Positions 17,700 to 26,025 of a DNA stretch of 64,000 nt are shown here, in pieces; within the stretch, counting starts at the first letter, position 1; each line of letters opens with the position of its first letter. This DNA is from Novosphingobium sp. KA1 (lineage in GTDB: Bacteria > Pseudomonadota > Alphaproteobacteria > Sphingomonadales > Sphingomonadaceae), in assembly GCF_017309955.1 (NCBI RefSeq), contig NZ_CP021248.1:1585001-1649000 (forward strand). Direction: 5' to 3'. The notes under the pieces are model-generated. The model was not told where the DNA came from, did no database searches, and saw only the letters and a program-made list of their open reading frames with translations. The position numbers and the translations under genes are program-made.

Positions 17700-18497
17700 T
17701 CAGGACGGCATGCCGTGGCGGCGCAGCACGGCGCGGATGCCTTCCAGCACGTCGTGATAGGGGCGGGTCGCATCGACATCGACGATCTGGGCCCCGCCGA
17801 AGCGCAGCGTCGGCACGACCGCGATCTTCTTTTCCAGCATGGCGCGCTGGTGGTCGGACTTGCGCGCCAGTGCGGTGTCCACGTCGACGTTGAGGCGGAT
17901 CACCAGCGTCGGCCGATAGGAGGCCATGTCCTCGTAAAGCGCCCGTTCGCGCTGGGCGAGCCGCTCCACCAGCGCCGAGCCCTTGCGCGTCCACGAGAGG
18001 CCGGGGCCATCGAAGCTGCCGGGCACTTCGGCCTGCGGATAGCGATCGGTGATCACCTGCACGCCCTGCCGCCGATAGCCCAGCACCTGCCGGAAGCGCC
18101 GATAACGCGCGAGCGAGAAGCCGAACATCGCCAGCGCCGTGGCAAGGCCGGGCAGGCGCTTTTCCGTGTTGTTCCGGCGCGAAGCCGCCTGCCCTTCGTG
18201 CGCCTTGCTCGCCTTGCCGGTGAGGAAACGCTCGGCGATCGGGCCGATCAGCGGGATCCCGCCGATCCGCCGCCCGAGGTCGCCGGTGCCGAGGCCGAGG
18301 TACATCGAACGGGTCGGCGCCTCGCGGTTCAGCAGGGCCACGAGGTCGCTGGCGAGCGTCGATTTTCCCGAACCATCGCAGCCGATCAGCGCCACGCAGG
18401 GGGCGAGACCGGTACGGGGGCGGGCAAGTTTGCCGTCCGCCGCAGGCGCGAAGGCGGAATGGGACGCGAGCTCGCGGGGGGACTTGTGCAAGGTCAT
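17700..18497 (-). CDS. Thymidylate-kinase-like P-loop protein (first of a tandem pair)
   Basis: A 265-residue paralogue of the downstream gene. Residues 1-33 are a variable leader, then APCVALIGCDGSGKSTLASDL gives the same GCDGSGKST Walker A. The middle region has ALAMFGFSLARYRRFRQVL in the same place as the paralogue's hydrophobic segment, followed by VITDRYPQAEVPGSFDGPGL and ARKSDHQRAMLEKK. It is probably the first gene of the four-gene minus-strand operon, and the 233-bp gap upstream holds the promoter shared with the divergent two-component system. The two copies arose by duplication; the leader in this copy is longer. Confidence 0.8.
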   Translation of the reverse strand: MTLHKSPRELASHSAFAPAADGKLARPRTGLAPCVALIGCDGSGKSTLASDLVALLNREAPTRSMYLGLGTGDLGRRIGGIPLIGPIAERFLTGKASKAHEGQAASRRNNTEKRLPGLATALAMFGFSLARYRRFRQVLGYRRQGVQVITDRYPQAEVPGSFDGPGLSWTRKGSALVERLAQRERALYEDMASYRPTLVIRLNVDVDTALARKSDHQRAMLEKKIAVVPTLRFGGAQIVDVDATRPYHDVLEGIRAVLRRHGMPS

Positions 18498-18730
18498 GAT
18501 TTCGTTGGCCGTTTCTGGGCCTTCGCGAAGCGGGGGGCTGCGAAAAAGGCGCGTTTCTTCGGGTCGGGGAACCGCGGCTAGACCCCGAAACTGATGCGAA
18601 GCTGATGCGCCGGAAAAGTTTTTTGCCCGTTTGACGCCGGGGCAACAGCTGTCGTAGGTCCCGGGCTGAAACGCCCCTAGAGGGGGCTGAACCGACCCTA
18701 GACGGGCCTCAAGCGTACCGGAGCCCTCCC

Positions 18731-19399
18731 TTGCCGCGCCTGCTGATCGCCGAAGACGATGCCGACCTTGGCCCGGCGATGAAACGCGCGCTGGAGCTCG
18801 ACGGCTACGTTGTCGACCTCGTCGCGCGCGGCGACGAAGTCGGCGCCGCGCTCGCCGCCAGCGCTTACGACGTTGTCCTGCTCGACATCGGCTTGCCGCA
18901 CATGACCGGCCTCGAAGTGCTGCGCGAACTGCGTTCGCAGCGCAACGCGACGCCGGTCATCGTCATCACCGCGCTCGACCGCACCACCCACCGCGTCGCC
19001 GGGCTCGATGCCGGGGCGGACGACTATGTGGTCAAGCCCGTCGACCTCGAGGAACTGGCCGCCCGCATCCGCGCGCAGCTGCGCCGGCGCGACCGCCGCC
19101 ATGACGACAGCCTGTGCGTGGGCCGGGTCACGCTCGACTTCGCGGGCCATGTCGCCAGCATGGACGGCGAGGAAGTCCCGCTCACCGCCAAGGAATTCCG
19201 CGTCCTCGCGCTCCTGATGCGGCGCAGCCGCCGCTTCGTGTCCAAGGCCGACCTCGAGGGCGAGCTCTACGACCAGGACCAGTGGGTGGAATCGAACACC
19301 ATCGAGGTCGCCATCTCGGCCCTGCGCCGCAAGTTCGGGCGCGATTTCATCCGCACCGCGCGGGGGCTTGGCTACATGGTCGGCGGCATCGAGGCGTGA
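18731..19399 (+). CDS. OmpR-family DNA-binding response regulator
   Basis: A 222-residue protein starting at a TTG. The receiver domain (1-115) has the acidic pair EDD at 8-10, the phosphorylation site Asp52 in VLLDIGLPHMTG, Thr80 and Lys102 (DDYVVKPVD). The C-terminal winged helix (about 130-220) has LTAKEFRVLALLMRR and SNTIEVAISALRRKFG. The partner kinase gene overlaps it by 4 bp (GTGA). The target genes are unknown; the divergent flippase/kinase-like operon across the 233-bp gap is the obvious candidate. Confidence 0.95.
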   Translation: MPRLLIAEDDADLGPAMKRALELDGYVVDLVARGDEVGAALAASAYDVVLLDIGLPHMTGLEVLRELRSQRNATPVIVITALDRTTHRVAGLDAGADDYVVKPVDLEELAARIRAQLRRRDRRHDDSLCVGRVTLDFAGHVASMDGEEVPLTAKEFRVLALLMRRSRRFVSKADLEGELYDQDQWVESNTIEVAISALRRKFGRDFIRTARGLGYMVGGIEA

Positions 19400-20772
19400 G
19401 GCGCTCCTCGCTCTCGACCCGGCTCTATCGCCGCGTGCTGATCCTGCTGGCGCTGACCGGGCTCGCCATGGGCGCGGTGATCTACTCGGTCGCCAATGTC
19501 GAAGTCGGCCGGGCTGCGGACGCCCAGCTCGTCAACGCCTCGCGCCTGCTCTACATGATGATGCAGGACGAACTCACCGCCGGAGCGCTGGCCGCACGCG
19601 GCGGGGGGCTGGGCGCCGAGACCGATCCCCTGCTCTCCTCCGAAGAGCGCAAGGCGTTCCACGCCTCGTACGACTGGTGCATGTTCGCGGTGTTCTGGCA
19701 GGGCCAGCCGGTCGCGCGGTCGGGCTGGGGGGCGCCGATCGACCTCATCCCCAGGACGCCCGGGCTGCACGGCTTCACCGCCATGGGCGACCGCTGGCGC
19801 GGCTACGGCCTGCTCGGCAGCGATCCGCGCCTGCTGGTGGTCGTCGCCGAGCGCGATTCCATGCGCCAGTTCTCGATGGTGCCGGTGATCCGCAAGCTGG
19901 CGGTGCCGCTGATCCTGCTGATCGGCGCGGCCATGATCGTGCTCTGGTGGACGCTGCGCAAGAGCCTCTCGGAAGTGGAGCGGCTGGCCTCCTCGCTCAG
20001 CGCGCGCTCGCTGGCCGATCTCACGCCGTTGCAGCCCGAGGACTGGTCGCGCGATCTCGGGCCGCTGATCACCGCGCTCAACACGTTGTTCGCCCGGCTC
20101 GAACAGGCTTACGAGCTGGAGCAGGCCTTTACCGACGATGTCGCCCACGAACTGCGCACGCCGCTGGCCGCCATTCGCGCGCAGGCGCAGCTGATCCACC
20201 GCACCGCGCCGGACGCGCTGCACGAGGACCTGCGCCGCCTGCTCGCCGCCGTCGACCGCGCCAATGCCCTGATCGACGGCCTGCTCACGCTCGCCCGCCT
20301 CAACGCCACCTCGGTGGCCAGCCGCTCGGTCGACGTCCATGCGCTGGTGGCCGACGTGGTGGCCGAAGCGGTGATGAACCTGCCCCCCGAGGCGATGGAA
20401 TTCACCGTCACGCCCGATCACATCGTGCGCTGGCGCTGCGATCCGGGGGCCTTGCAGATCGCGCTCTCGGCGGTGATCGCCAATGCCGCGCTCCATGCCT
20501 GCGAGGGCGGCCACATCGACATCGCCGTGGTGCGCGGCGGCGACCGGCTGGTGATCACGGTCGGGGACCGGGGCAGCGGCGTCGCCAGCACCGATCGCGA
20601 GCGGGTGCTGCGCCGCTTCGAGCGCGGCGCCTCGCCCCGGCCCGGCAGCGGGCTCGGCCTGTCGATCGCGGTCAAGGCGATGGCGCTGGGCGGCGGCACC
20701 ATCCGCCTCGAGGACCGGCAGGACGGACCCGGCCTGCTGGTCGTGCTCACCCTGCCCGCCCGTCCCGATTGA
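19396..20772 (+). CDS. Sensor histidine kinase (HisKA/HATPase, two membrane segments)
   Basis: Starting at the GTG that overlaps the regulator's stop, the product has 458 residues. It has a first membrane helix (about 14-33), a periplasmic sensor of about 130 residues including a 2CSK_N-like WCMFAVFWQGQPVARSG, and a second helix (about 168-186). A HAMP-like linker leads to the HisKA box DDVAHELRTPLAAIRAQ (His251). The ATPase domain has N (VIANAALHACEGG), G1 (VGDRGSGV) and G2 (PGSGLGLSIAVKAM). It should phosphorylate the cognate regulator. The frame stays open upstream of 19396, but only as an overlap with the regulator gene. Confidence 0.93.
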   Translation: MRRSSLSTRLYRRVLILLALTGLAMGAVIYSVANVEVGRAADAQLVNASRLLYMMMQDELTAGALAARGGGLGAETDPLLSSEERKAFHASYDWCMFAVFWQGQPVARSGWGAPIDLIPRTPGLHGFTAMGDRWRGYGLLGSDPRLLVVVAERDSMRQFSMVPVIRKLAVPLILLIGAAMIVLWWTLRKSLSEVERLASSLSARSLADLTPLQPEDWSRDLGPLITALNTLFARLEQAYELEQAFTDDVAHELRTPLAAIRAQAQLIHRTAPDALHEDLRRLLAAVDRANALIDGLLTLARLNATSVASRSVDVHALVADVVAEAVMNLPPEAMEFTVTPDHIVRWRCDPGALQIALSAVIANAALHACEGGHIDIAVVRGGDRLVITVGDRGSGVASTDRERVLRRFERGASPRPGSGLGLSIAVKAMALGGGTIRLEDRQDGPGLLVVLTLPARPD

Positions 20773-20902
20773 CGCCCCGATTGACAGCCCTTCTGGACGT
20801 ACCGCGCCGCTGAGGCGCCCCATCGCATCGCCCCGTGCGCAGCGCGCCCATCCGGCGTAGGATGATGGCGTGGGGAATCGTGTGCCTGAACGGAGGTCGC
20901 GA

Positions 20903-21118
20903 ATGGCAAGATATACACTGAGATTCGATGCGGAAGGCCCGGGACCGGCAACCCAGATCGTGTTCGAGGCGCCGGATGCCGGCGGGGCCCTCGTGCAGGC
21001 GCACCGCGAGGCGCAGCTGCACGACCATCAGCCATGGCAGGCGGAACTGTGGCAGGGCGAGCGCAAGCTCTGCTCGATCATGCAGCCCGCCAACGACGTC
21101 TGGCGCGCGAGCCCCTAA
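20903..21118 (+). CDS. Small conserved-type protein of unknown function
   Basis: A 71-residue protein (MARYTLRFDAEGPGPATQIVFEA... ending DVWRASP), with GGAGG eight bases before the ATG. Alternating hydrophobic residues suggest a small beta-alpha fold; WQAELWQGERKLCSIMQ is the most distinctive part. No family is recognised. It lies 130 bp after the histidine kinase and is followed by a hairpin. A frame start 33 bp upstream exists but lacks a ribosome site. Confidence 0.6.
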   Translation: MARYTLRFDAEGPGPATQIVFEAPDAGGALVQAHREAQLHDHQPWQAELWQGERKLCSIMQPANDVWRASP

Positions 21119-21146
21119 GGCGGAAGAGCGGCGGTAGAGCGGCGGG

Positions 21147-21168
21147 AGGGCGCCCGATCAGGCGCCCT
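21147..21168 (+). terminator. Convergent hairpin after the small protein gene
   Basis: An 8-bp stem (AGGGCGCC/GGCGCCCT) with loop CGATCA, followed by T and overlapping the stop codon of the minus-strand gene at 21158. No long T-run, so terminator function is moderate evidence only. Confidence 0.5.
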
Positions 21169-21733
21169 TGATCAGCCGGAACGCCCCGGCCATCAGCGCA
21201 TCGACCGCCTCGGTGCCCAGCACGCATTGCGGCTCGTAACCAAGCCCTTGCCTGCGCACCTTGCGCCACTGGTCGACGTAGAGCCCCTTGTCATGGCCAA
21301 ACACCGAATGGACGTGGCGGGCCAGCACCGGCGGACAGTCCCGCTCGTTGGCGCGGCGGAACAGCGCCAGCTCGGCAATGTTCGGCCCGATCATGACCCA
21401 GACGTGGCCGCTAAAGCCATCCGCGCAGACATCGGCCGCCGTCACCGGCTGGCGGCTGCCCAGCACCGGCACGCCGTCGACGGTCAGGGTTCCGGCAACC
21501 ACCTGGATCGGCGCGTCCAGCACCCGGCCGAGCTGCACCGCAAAGGCGGCGGCGAGCTGCGCGCCGCTGCCCGGCGCCCGGGGGAACACTTTCAGCAGGG
21601 CGACCGCGCTGCCGGCGATGCGCGCGCGGTCGGCATCGGTCATCTCGAAGGCCTTGAAGGCCCGCGCCTCGTCCCAGCCCTGCGCCTGGGCGACGAGCTT
21701 GCCGAGCTGGATGAGGTCCTTTGCCGAAGTCAT
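21158..21733 (-). CDS. Uncharacterised protein, possibly transglutaminase-like fold
   Basis: A 191-residue protein not assigned to a named family. The C-terminal half has ADGFSGHVWVMIGPNIAELALF and KGLYVDQWRKVRRQGLGYEP. The GHVWV segment followed by a hydrophobic strand recalls the histidine strand of papain/transglutaminase-like proteins, but no catalytic cysteine is evident. It is the last of three minus-strand genes, 70 bp downstream of the alkylation-repair gene. Confidence 0.65.
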   Translation of the reverse strand: MTSAKDLIQLGKLVAQAQGWDEARAFKAFEMTDADRARIAGSAVALLKVFPRAPGSGAQLAAAFAVQLGRVLDAPIQVVAGTLTVDGVPVLGSRQPVTAADVCADGFSGHVWVMIGPNIAELALFRRANERDCPPVLARHVHSVFGHDKGLYVDQWRKVRRQGLGYEPQCVLGTEAVDALMAGAFRLIKGA

Positions 21734-21803
21734 GAAATGTCCGAATGCCTGAGGGAAGAGAAGCCGTGCCCATAGGCGACGGCGCCCACCCGGCCAAGCC
21801 CGC

Positions 21804-22952
21804 TTAGGGGAGATCCTGTTCCAAAACAAATTCGCCCCTTGCCACCGCCTTGCCGTTGACCAGCAGGTCGATCGCGTGGACGCCGGGATGATGCCGCTGC
21901 GTGGAAAAGTCGCGGATCGTCTGGCGGATGGCCAGACGCACCGTCTCGCCCGCGGCAAGGTCGAAAGTCCTGAGCTTGAACACCTTGGCAGCGCTCTTGC
22001 CCGAGGGCCGCGCATAGTGGAGGCGGTAATCCACCACCAGCCGCTGCACGTCCCGGCCGGTCGAGGTCAGTTCGGCGGCGATCGTGATCTCCCCGCCCAG
22101 CCGCAGCCGGGCCGGGGTGACGGTGAACTCGCCCGGTGTCACCTCCGCCCCGTGCCCGGCCCCGATCAGCGCAAGCGCGCGGGGATCGCCGTGCTTGATC
22201 AGGGTGCGCAAGGCATGGCGGACGATCCAGCGGGTCCGCGCATCGTCCTGCGGCCACTGGCCCAGCCGCGCGACGACCCAGTCCGGCGCGTCCTTGGCGA
22301 TGTCGTTGAGATGATTGGCGACCGACTTGCGCACATAGAGGCTGGGGTCCGCCTTCAGCCGTTCGAGGATCGCCGCGGCCAGCGTGGGATCGGCGGTCAG
22401 CGCCGGAATCCGCCCGGCCCACGGCAGGCGCGGGCGGCAGCCTTCGCTGGCGAGGCGGCGGACATGCGCGTCCTCGTGCCCGCTCCATTCCAGCATCGTG
22501 TCCAGCGTGCGCGCGGGGTCGGCGGCCAGGAACGGCCGCACCGCGAATTCGGCCGTGCCGTGGCGGGTGAGACGGGCGAGCGCGGCCATCGACAGGTCGA
22601 AATGATCGAGGCCGCGCCGGGCGACAAATTCGGTGACCGCGACGGCCTGGAAGGCATGGCCAAGGTGCGGCCCCATGGCGACAACGATCTCCAGCGCCTC
22701 GGGATAGGCCGGAGGCAAGGCCGCCGCCAGGGCATCGGCAATATGGCGCACCCGTTCCATGATCGAGAGCGATGCCAGCCCGGCCCGGGCGGTTTCGAGA
22801 AACCCGTCGTGATCGAACCGGCCAGAGGTTGCAGCTGCGGTGGCAGCTGCGGTGGAGGCGGCCGCCGCCGCACCGGCCGCCGCGATGACGCCGAGCGCCG
22901 CCTCGCCGAGCATGTCCTTCATCAGCGGCGCGGCGGGACGCGGCTCGCTCAT
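21804..22952 (-). CDS. HEAT-repeat DNA alkylation repair protein (AlkD-like/ALK family)
   Basis: A 382-residue all-helical protein. After an alanine-rich N-terminus it has repeated helical pairs (about 45-250) typical of DNA glycosylases of the AlkC/AlkD type: MLEWSGHEDAHVRRLASEGCRPRLPW, then LYVRKSVANHLNDIAKDAPDWVVARLGQW. A C-terminal beta domain (about 275-380, FTVTPARLRLGGEITIAAEL...) fits the AlkC subfamily, which carries an Ig-like domain. Known role: removal of N3- and N7-alkylated purines. The ATG overlaps the GH76 stop by 4 bp (ATGA), a surprising pairing in function. The start was set at 22952 from that overlap. Confidence 0.87.
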   Translation of the reverse strand: MSEPRPAAPLMKDMLGEAALGVIAAAGAAAAASTAAATAAATSGRFDHDGFLETARAGLASLSIMERVRHIADALAAALPPAYPEALEIVVAMGPHLGHAFQAVAVTEFVARRGLDHFDLSMAALARLTRHGTAEFAVRPFLAADPARTLDTMLEWSGHEDAHVRRLASEGCRPRLPWAGRIPALTADPTLAAAILERLKADPSLYVRKSVANHLNDIAKDAPDWVVARLGQWPQDDARTRWIVRHALRTLIKHGDPRALALIGAGHGAEVTPGEFTVTPARLRLGGEITIAAELTSTGRDVQRLVVDYRLHYARPSGKSAAKVFKLRTFDLAAGETVRLAIRQTIRDFSTQRHHPGVHAIDLLVNGKAVARGEFVLEQDLP

Positions 22953-24133
22953 CGTGCCTGCTCCGGCCCGCCCTCGGCCTGCACCACCGCTCGCGGCGGC
23001 GGGCCGCCCGCGGCCATGGCGGCCAGCAGCATGGCGAGCCCGGAGACCTGTGCCGCGGCGGCGGCGGTGGCGGTCTGGCCGTCGCGGGCGGCATCCCAGG
23101 TCGCCGCGTCGAGCGACCAGTCCGCCGCGATCCCCCGCGTGCCCGCCGCGCTCAGCCGCCATACCGCCTCGGCATTGGCAGCGGTCCAGCGGGCGAGTTC
23201 ACGCCGCTCGGCGCTGTCGGGCATGGCGTCGAGCAGATGGCCCAGGTGATAGGCAAACACGCCCTTGAACATCAGCCCGTCGGCACCGAGCGAGCCGACC
23301 GGCTCGCGCAGGATTCCGGCGGGAGTCGACAGCCTGCGCGTCGCCGCCAGCGCCGTGGCCACCGCGACGCCGCGGTACTGCGGATCGCCGGTGATGGCCG
23401 TCAGGTCGTTCAGCGCGCCGATCAGCACGCCCTGGTTGTAGGTGAAGCGCGCCTGCCCGTTGTTGCGGCAAAGCCCGTCGAGCCCGTCGTTGACCAGGCC
23501 GTCGGCACCGATCATCGAGGAGGCGCGAAACCACTGCCAGCTGCGCAGCGCCCAGTCCCGGTAACCCGCCTGCCCCGTCGCCAGGTAGAGCTGCGTCGCG
23601 GCGTAGAACAGCAGTTCGTTGGTGATCGCGTTCTTGTAGCTGCGCTTGGGATCCCACCAGATGCCGCCACCGCAGCGATCGTCCCAATAGGTCGTCACCA
23701 GCGTGCCGAACGTCGTGCCCGCATAGTCGAGCAGCGCCGGATCGCGATCGACCTGCCAGGCATGGACACTGGCGATGACCGCCCAGAGCGCGTCGTCGTT
23801 GAGATAGAGCCCCTCGCGGTTGCGCACGGCCGCGGCGATCCGGGGGCTCCATTGTCGCTCGCCGGTGCGCTGCTGGTAGTCGAGCAGGGCATCGACGATC
23901 ACGAAGCGCTGCCAGTTCTCGCTGGCGTTCCAGCCGCCCGGCCTGCCCCATTGCGCGTCGAGATAGGCCGCCGCCGCACCCGCCCGCTCAGCTGCCCGTG
24001 CGCCCTCCCGTACGCCGGCGCCGGTCTCGCCGGAAGCGCCCGCGATGGCGGGATCGGCGCCGCAAAGCGCAAGGGGCACGGCCAGCAGCAGCCATCTCGA
24101 TTTCGGCACAGTCACTCCGCGCGGGTCAGTCAT
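22949..24133 (-). CDS. Glycoside hydrolase family 76-like exported protein
   Basis: A 394-residue protein with a signal peptide (about 10-32, WLLLAVPLALCGADPAIAGA). The (alpha/alpha)6 domain carries LYLNDDALWAVIASVHAW, where the paired aspartates match the catalytic DD of GH76 alpha-1,6-mannanases. CGGGIWWDPKRSYKNAITNEL and FTYNQGVLIGALNDL are further family signatures. Predicted to act in the periplasm or outside the cell on alpha-mannan or a related glycan. It is co-transcribed with the alkylation-repair gene. The ATG at 24133 follows from the signal peptide; a longer frame would add uncharged lead-in. Confidence 0.88.
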   Translation of the reverse strand: MTDPRGVTVPKSRWLLLAVPLALCGADPAIAGASGETGAGVREGARAAERAGAAAAYLDAQWGRPGGWNASENWQRFVIVDALLDYQQRTGERQWSPRIAAAVRNREGLYLNDDALWAVIASVHAWQVDRDPALLDYAGTTFGTLVTTYWDDRCGGGIWWDPKRSYKNAITNELLFYAATQLYLATGQAGYRDWALRSWQWFRASSMIGADGLVNDGLDGLCRNNGQARFTYNQGVLIGALNDLTAITGDPQYRGVAVATALAATRRLSTPAGILREPVGSLGADGLMFKGVFAYHLGHLLDAMPDSAERRELARWTAANAEAVWRLSAAGTRGIAADWSLDAATWDAARDGQTATAAAAAQVSGLAMLLAAMAAGGPPPRAVVQAEGGPEQAR

Positions 24134-24251
24134 CCGCCTCCCGGATAGCGCCAAGTCCCGGGTCGATCCAAGCGCCCCCCGCACGAGAACGCGGGATAAC
24201 CCTCCTCACCGGCATGGACGCCGCCCCCTGCCCGGCGCTAGCGGCGCGCGC

Positions 24252-24452
24252 ATGAGTATCATTGCCCAGATCATGAATTCCACCACCGGCCAGCTCATCC
24301 AGAAGATGAAGTTCGAGCGCATGCCCAAGCCCTGGGTCACCTTCCACCTCGAAAACGGCGAACAGGTCACCGCCGACCGCGTCCACGTCGGCAAGCCGGC
24401 GCCGGGCAAGTTCATCACCCCGGTCGAGGTCTGGGTGACCCCCAAGGGATAG
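24252..24452 (+). CDS. Small basic protein of unknown function
   Basis: A 66-residue protein (MSIIAQIMNSTTGQLIQKMK...) ending EVWVTPKG, divergent from the GH76 gene across 118 bp. The pattern of short beta strands (WVTFHLENGEQVTADRVHVG) looks like a small barrel. No family recognised. A hairpin flanked by an A-run follows 33 bp after the stop. Confidence 0.6.
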   Translation: MSIIAQIMNSTTGQLIQKMKFERMPKPWVTFHLENGEQVTADRVHVGKPAPGKFITPVEVWVTPKG

Positions 24453-24485
24453 ATCCCGCCGCCGCATCGCAAGACGAACACAAAA

Positions 24486-24516
24486 AAGGGGGAGGCCGGT
24501 CCAGGCACTCCCCCTT
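24486..24516. terminator. Terminator-like hairpin, A-run on one side
   Basis: A 9-bp stem AAGGGGGAG/CTCCCCCTT with a 13-nt loop. The run of A before it makes a T-tract when read on the minus strand; on the plus strand only TT follows. It probably ends the small gene at 24452. Confidence 0.6.
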
Positions 24517-24640
24517 GCCATTTCACCGGACCCGCAGCGGCGTCCGAACGGACGATTGCAATATTATAGCTTTACTTATCGGCCGTTCGCGCGGAAGGAA
24601 CGATACCTGCTGTCCAAAATGGTATTCGGGAGCTTCACCG

Positions 24641-25684
24641 ATGTCTGACAACGATCAACCGGAACTGGCACGCCTCACCGTAGAATTGCTGAGCGCCTAC
24701 TTCGCCAACAACAGTGTCCCCAGCAGCGAGCTGCCCAGCCTGATCGAAGCCACAAGGACCGCGCTGCGCGGCGCGCCTGCGCCCGGCGAGGAGGTGATCG
24801 AGACTTACGTCGCCGCCGTCACGATCGAGGAAAGCCTGGCTTCGCCGCAGCACATCCTCAGCATGATCGACGGCAAGGGTTACAAGACGCTCAAGCGGCA
24901 TCTGTCGAACAACGGTCTCACGCCCGAGCAATACAAGGCGCGCTACAACCTGCCCGCCGACTATCCTCTCGTCGCCCCGGACTATTCCGTATTGCGCCGC
25001 AACTTTGCCCGCAAGCTCGGTCTTGGCGGACGTCCGGCAGAGGCGGCAACGCCCGCCATCGCGGCAAAGCCTGCCAGCAAGGCGCCTGCCAAGGCTGCGA
25101 CCACCAAGGCGCCGGCCACCGAAACTCCGCCTACCGAAACTCTGGCCGAGAAAGCTCCGGCGGCAAAAGCGCAGGCCGCCAAGCCTGCCCGCAAGGTGAC
25201 TGCCAAGAAGGCCGCCGCCCCGGCTGCCGCCGCCGCCAAGGACAGCCCGGCGCCCGCGATCGCCTCGGCCCCGGCGGTTGCCGCGGTTGCCACCCCCGCC
25301 AAGGCTGCGCCCGCGACAGGCGGCGCCAAGAAGCCCCGCCGCATGGCCCGGCCCGCTTCGCCGCCATCCACGCCGGCCAAGGCCGCCGCCGCCAAGGCTG
25401 CGCCCGCCAAGACCGCTGCAACCAAGTCCAAACCCACTCCGGCCAAGGCTGCTGCCGCCAAGCCCCAAAGCGCCAAACCCAAGAACGCCAAGGCCGCGCC
25501 CAAGGACAAGCCCGTGGCTCCCGCAGCCAGGCAGGCGACGCCCGCGGAAAAGAAGGCTCCGGCCAAGGCAGCGGCAAAAGCAGGCGCCAAGGCCAAGCCG
25601 GATGCGACCAGGACCGCCAAGGAAAAGCCCGCCGCAAAGCCGGCCGCAAAACCAGCTGCGAGCAGCCCGGCCCCTGACGCGTAA
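24641..25684 (+). CDS. Ros/MucR-type regulator lacking zinc ligands, fused to a histone-H1-like tail
   Basis: Residues 1-130 are a Ros/MucR protein: N-terminal LARLTVELLSAYFANNSVP, then the DNA-binding fold GKGYKTLKRHLSNNGLTPEQY, YNLPADYPLVAPDYS and RKLGLGG. In Ros the zinc ligands are Cys-Cys-His-His. Here the aligned positions are Ser74, Asp77, His87 and Asn/Gly, so three of four are gone. Residues 131-347 are a low-complexity tail of Ala, Lys and Pro (repeats like AKAAAAKAAPAKTA), as in histone H1-like nucleoid proteins. Family role: MucR binds AT-rich sites and oligomerises to silence or regulate genes. The tail suggests DNA compaction (inference). ATG at 24641; a longer upstream frame reads through non-MucR sequence. 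Confidence 0.85.
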   Translation: MSDNDQPELARLTVELLSAYFANNSVPSSELPSLIEATRTALRGAPAPGEEVIETYVAAVTIEESLASPQHILSMIDGKGYKTLKRHLSNNGLTPEQYKARYNLPADYPLVAPDYSVLRRNFARKLGLGGRPAEAATPAIAAKPASKAPAKAATTKAPATETPPTETLAEKAPAAKAQAAKPARKVTAKKAAAPAAAAAKDSPAPAIASAPAVAAVATPAKAAPATGGAKKPRRMARPASPPSTPAKAAAAKAAPAKTAATKSKPTPAKAAAAKPQSAKPKNAKAAPKDKPVAPAARQATPAEKKAPAKAAAKAGAKAKPDATRTAKEKPAAKPAAKPAASSPAPDA

Positions 25685-25691
25685 AAGGCTT

Positions 25692-25719
25692 CGAGGCCGG
25701 TTCAGCCGGACCGGCCTCG
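25692..25719 (+). terminator. Terminator-like hairpin after the MucR-like gene
   Basis: A 10-bp perfect stem (CGAGGCCGGT/ACCGGCCTCG) with an 8-nt loop starts 7 bp after the stop. There is no clear T-tract (GTGATGCTCCTTT follows). Confidence 0.6.
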
Positions 25720-26025
25720 TGATGCTCCTTTGCTCATGATGCGGCAGGGCCTGGAAGCAGAACCGGCATCAACCGGATCGTTTTCCATCCTGGGCTTCAC
25801 GAATACCGTCTAGGATCGTGCGTGTTCCGGGACGATGTGTGCCAGTACGGCAGTGTCAGGTCCGATAGCATCGGAGCGACTGCGTCAGCACTGTTCACCG
25901 CCCCCATACGGCCGACATGACCGCGCAGCTCATCACCGCGCAGGGCGCGCAGGCGCAGACGCACCGTGTCTTCCCGACAAGCTCCGGTCTCGCCCGCCCC
26001 GTTACGGATCCCGTTACGGATCCCG
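25720..26025. other. Gene-free stretch with a short triplicated 12-bp repeat
   Basis: No convincing coding frame lies here. It holds a small perfect inverted repeat TCCGAT-AGC-ATCGGA at 25861-25875. Near the right end is a tandem repeat of CCCGTTACGGAT (25998-26009, 26010-26021, partial 26022-26029), whose third copy runs into the stop codon of the response regulator gene. The function of neither is known. Confidence 0.6.

Noticed and set aside
16954..18645. One 563-residue fusion of the two kinase-like genes
   Set aside because: The upstream half of that frame is not the frame of the first kinase-like gene; each gene has its own P-loop and start.
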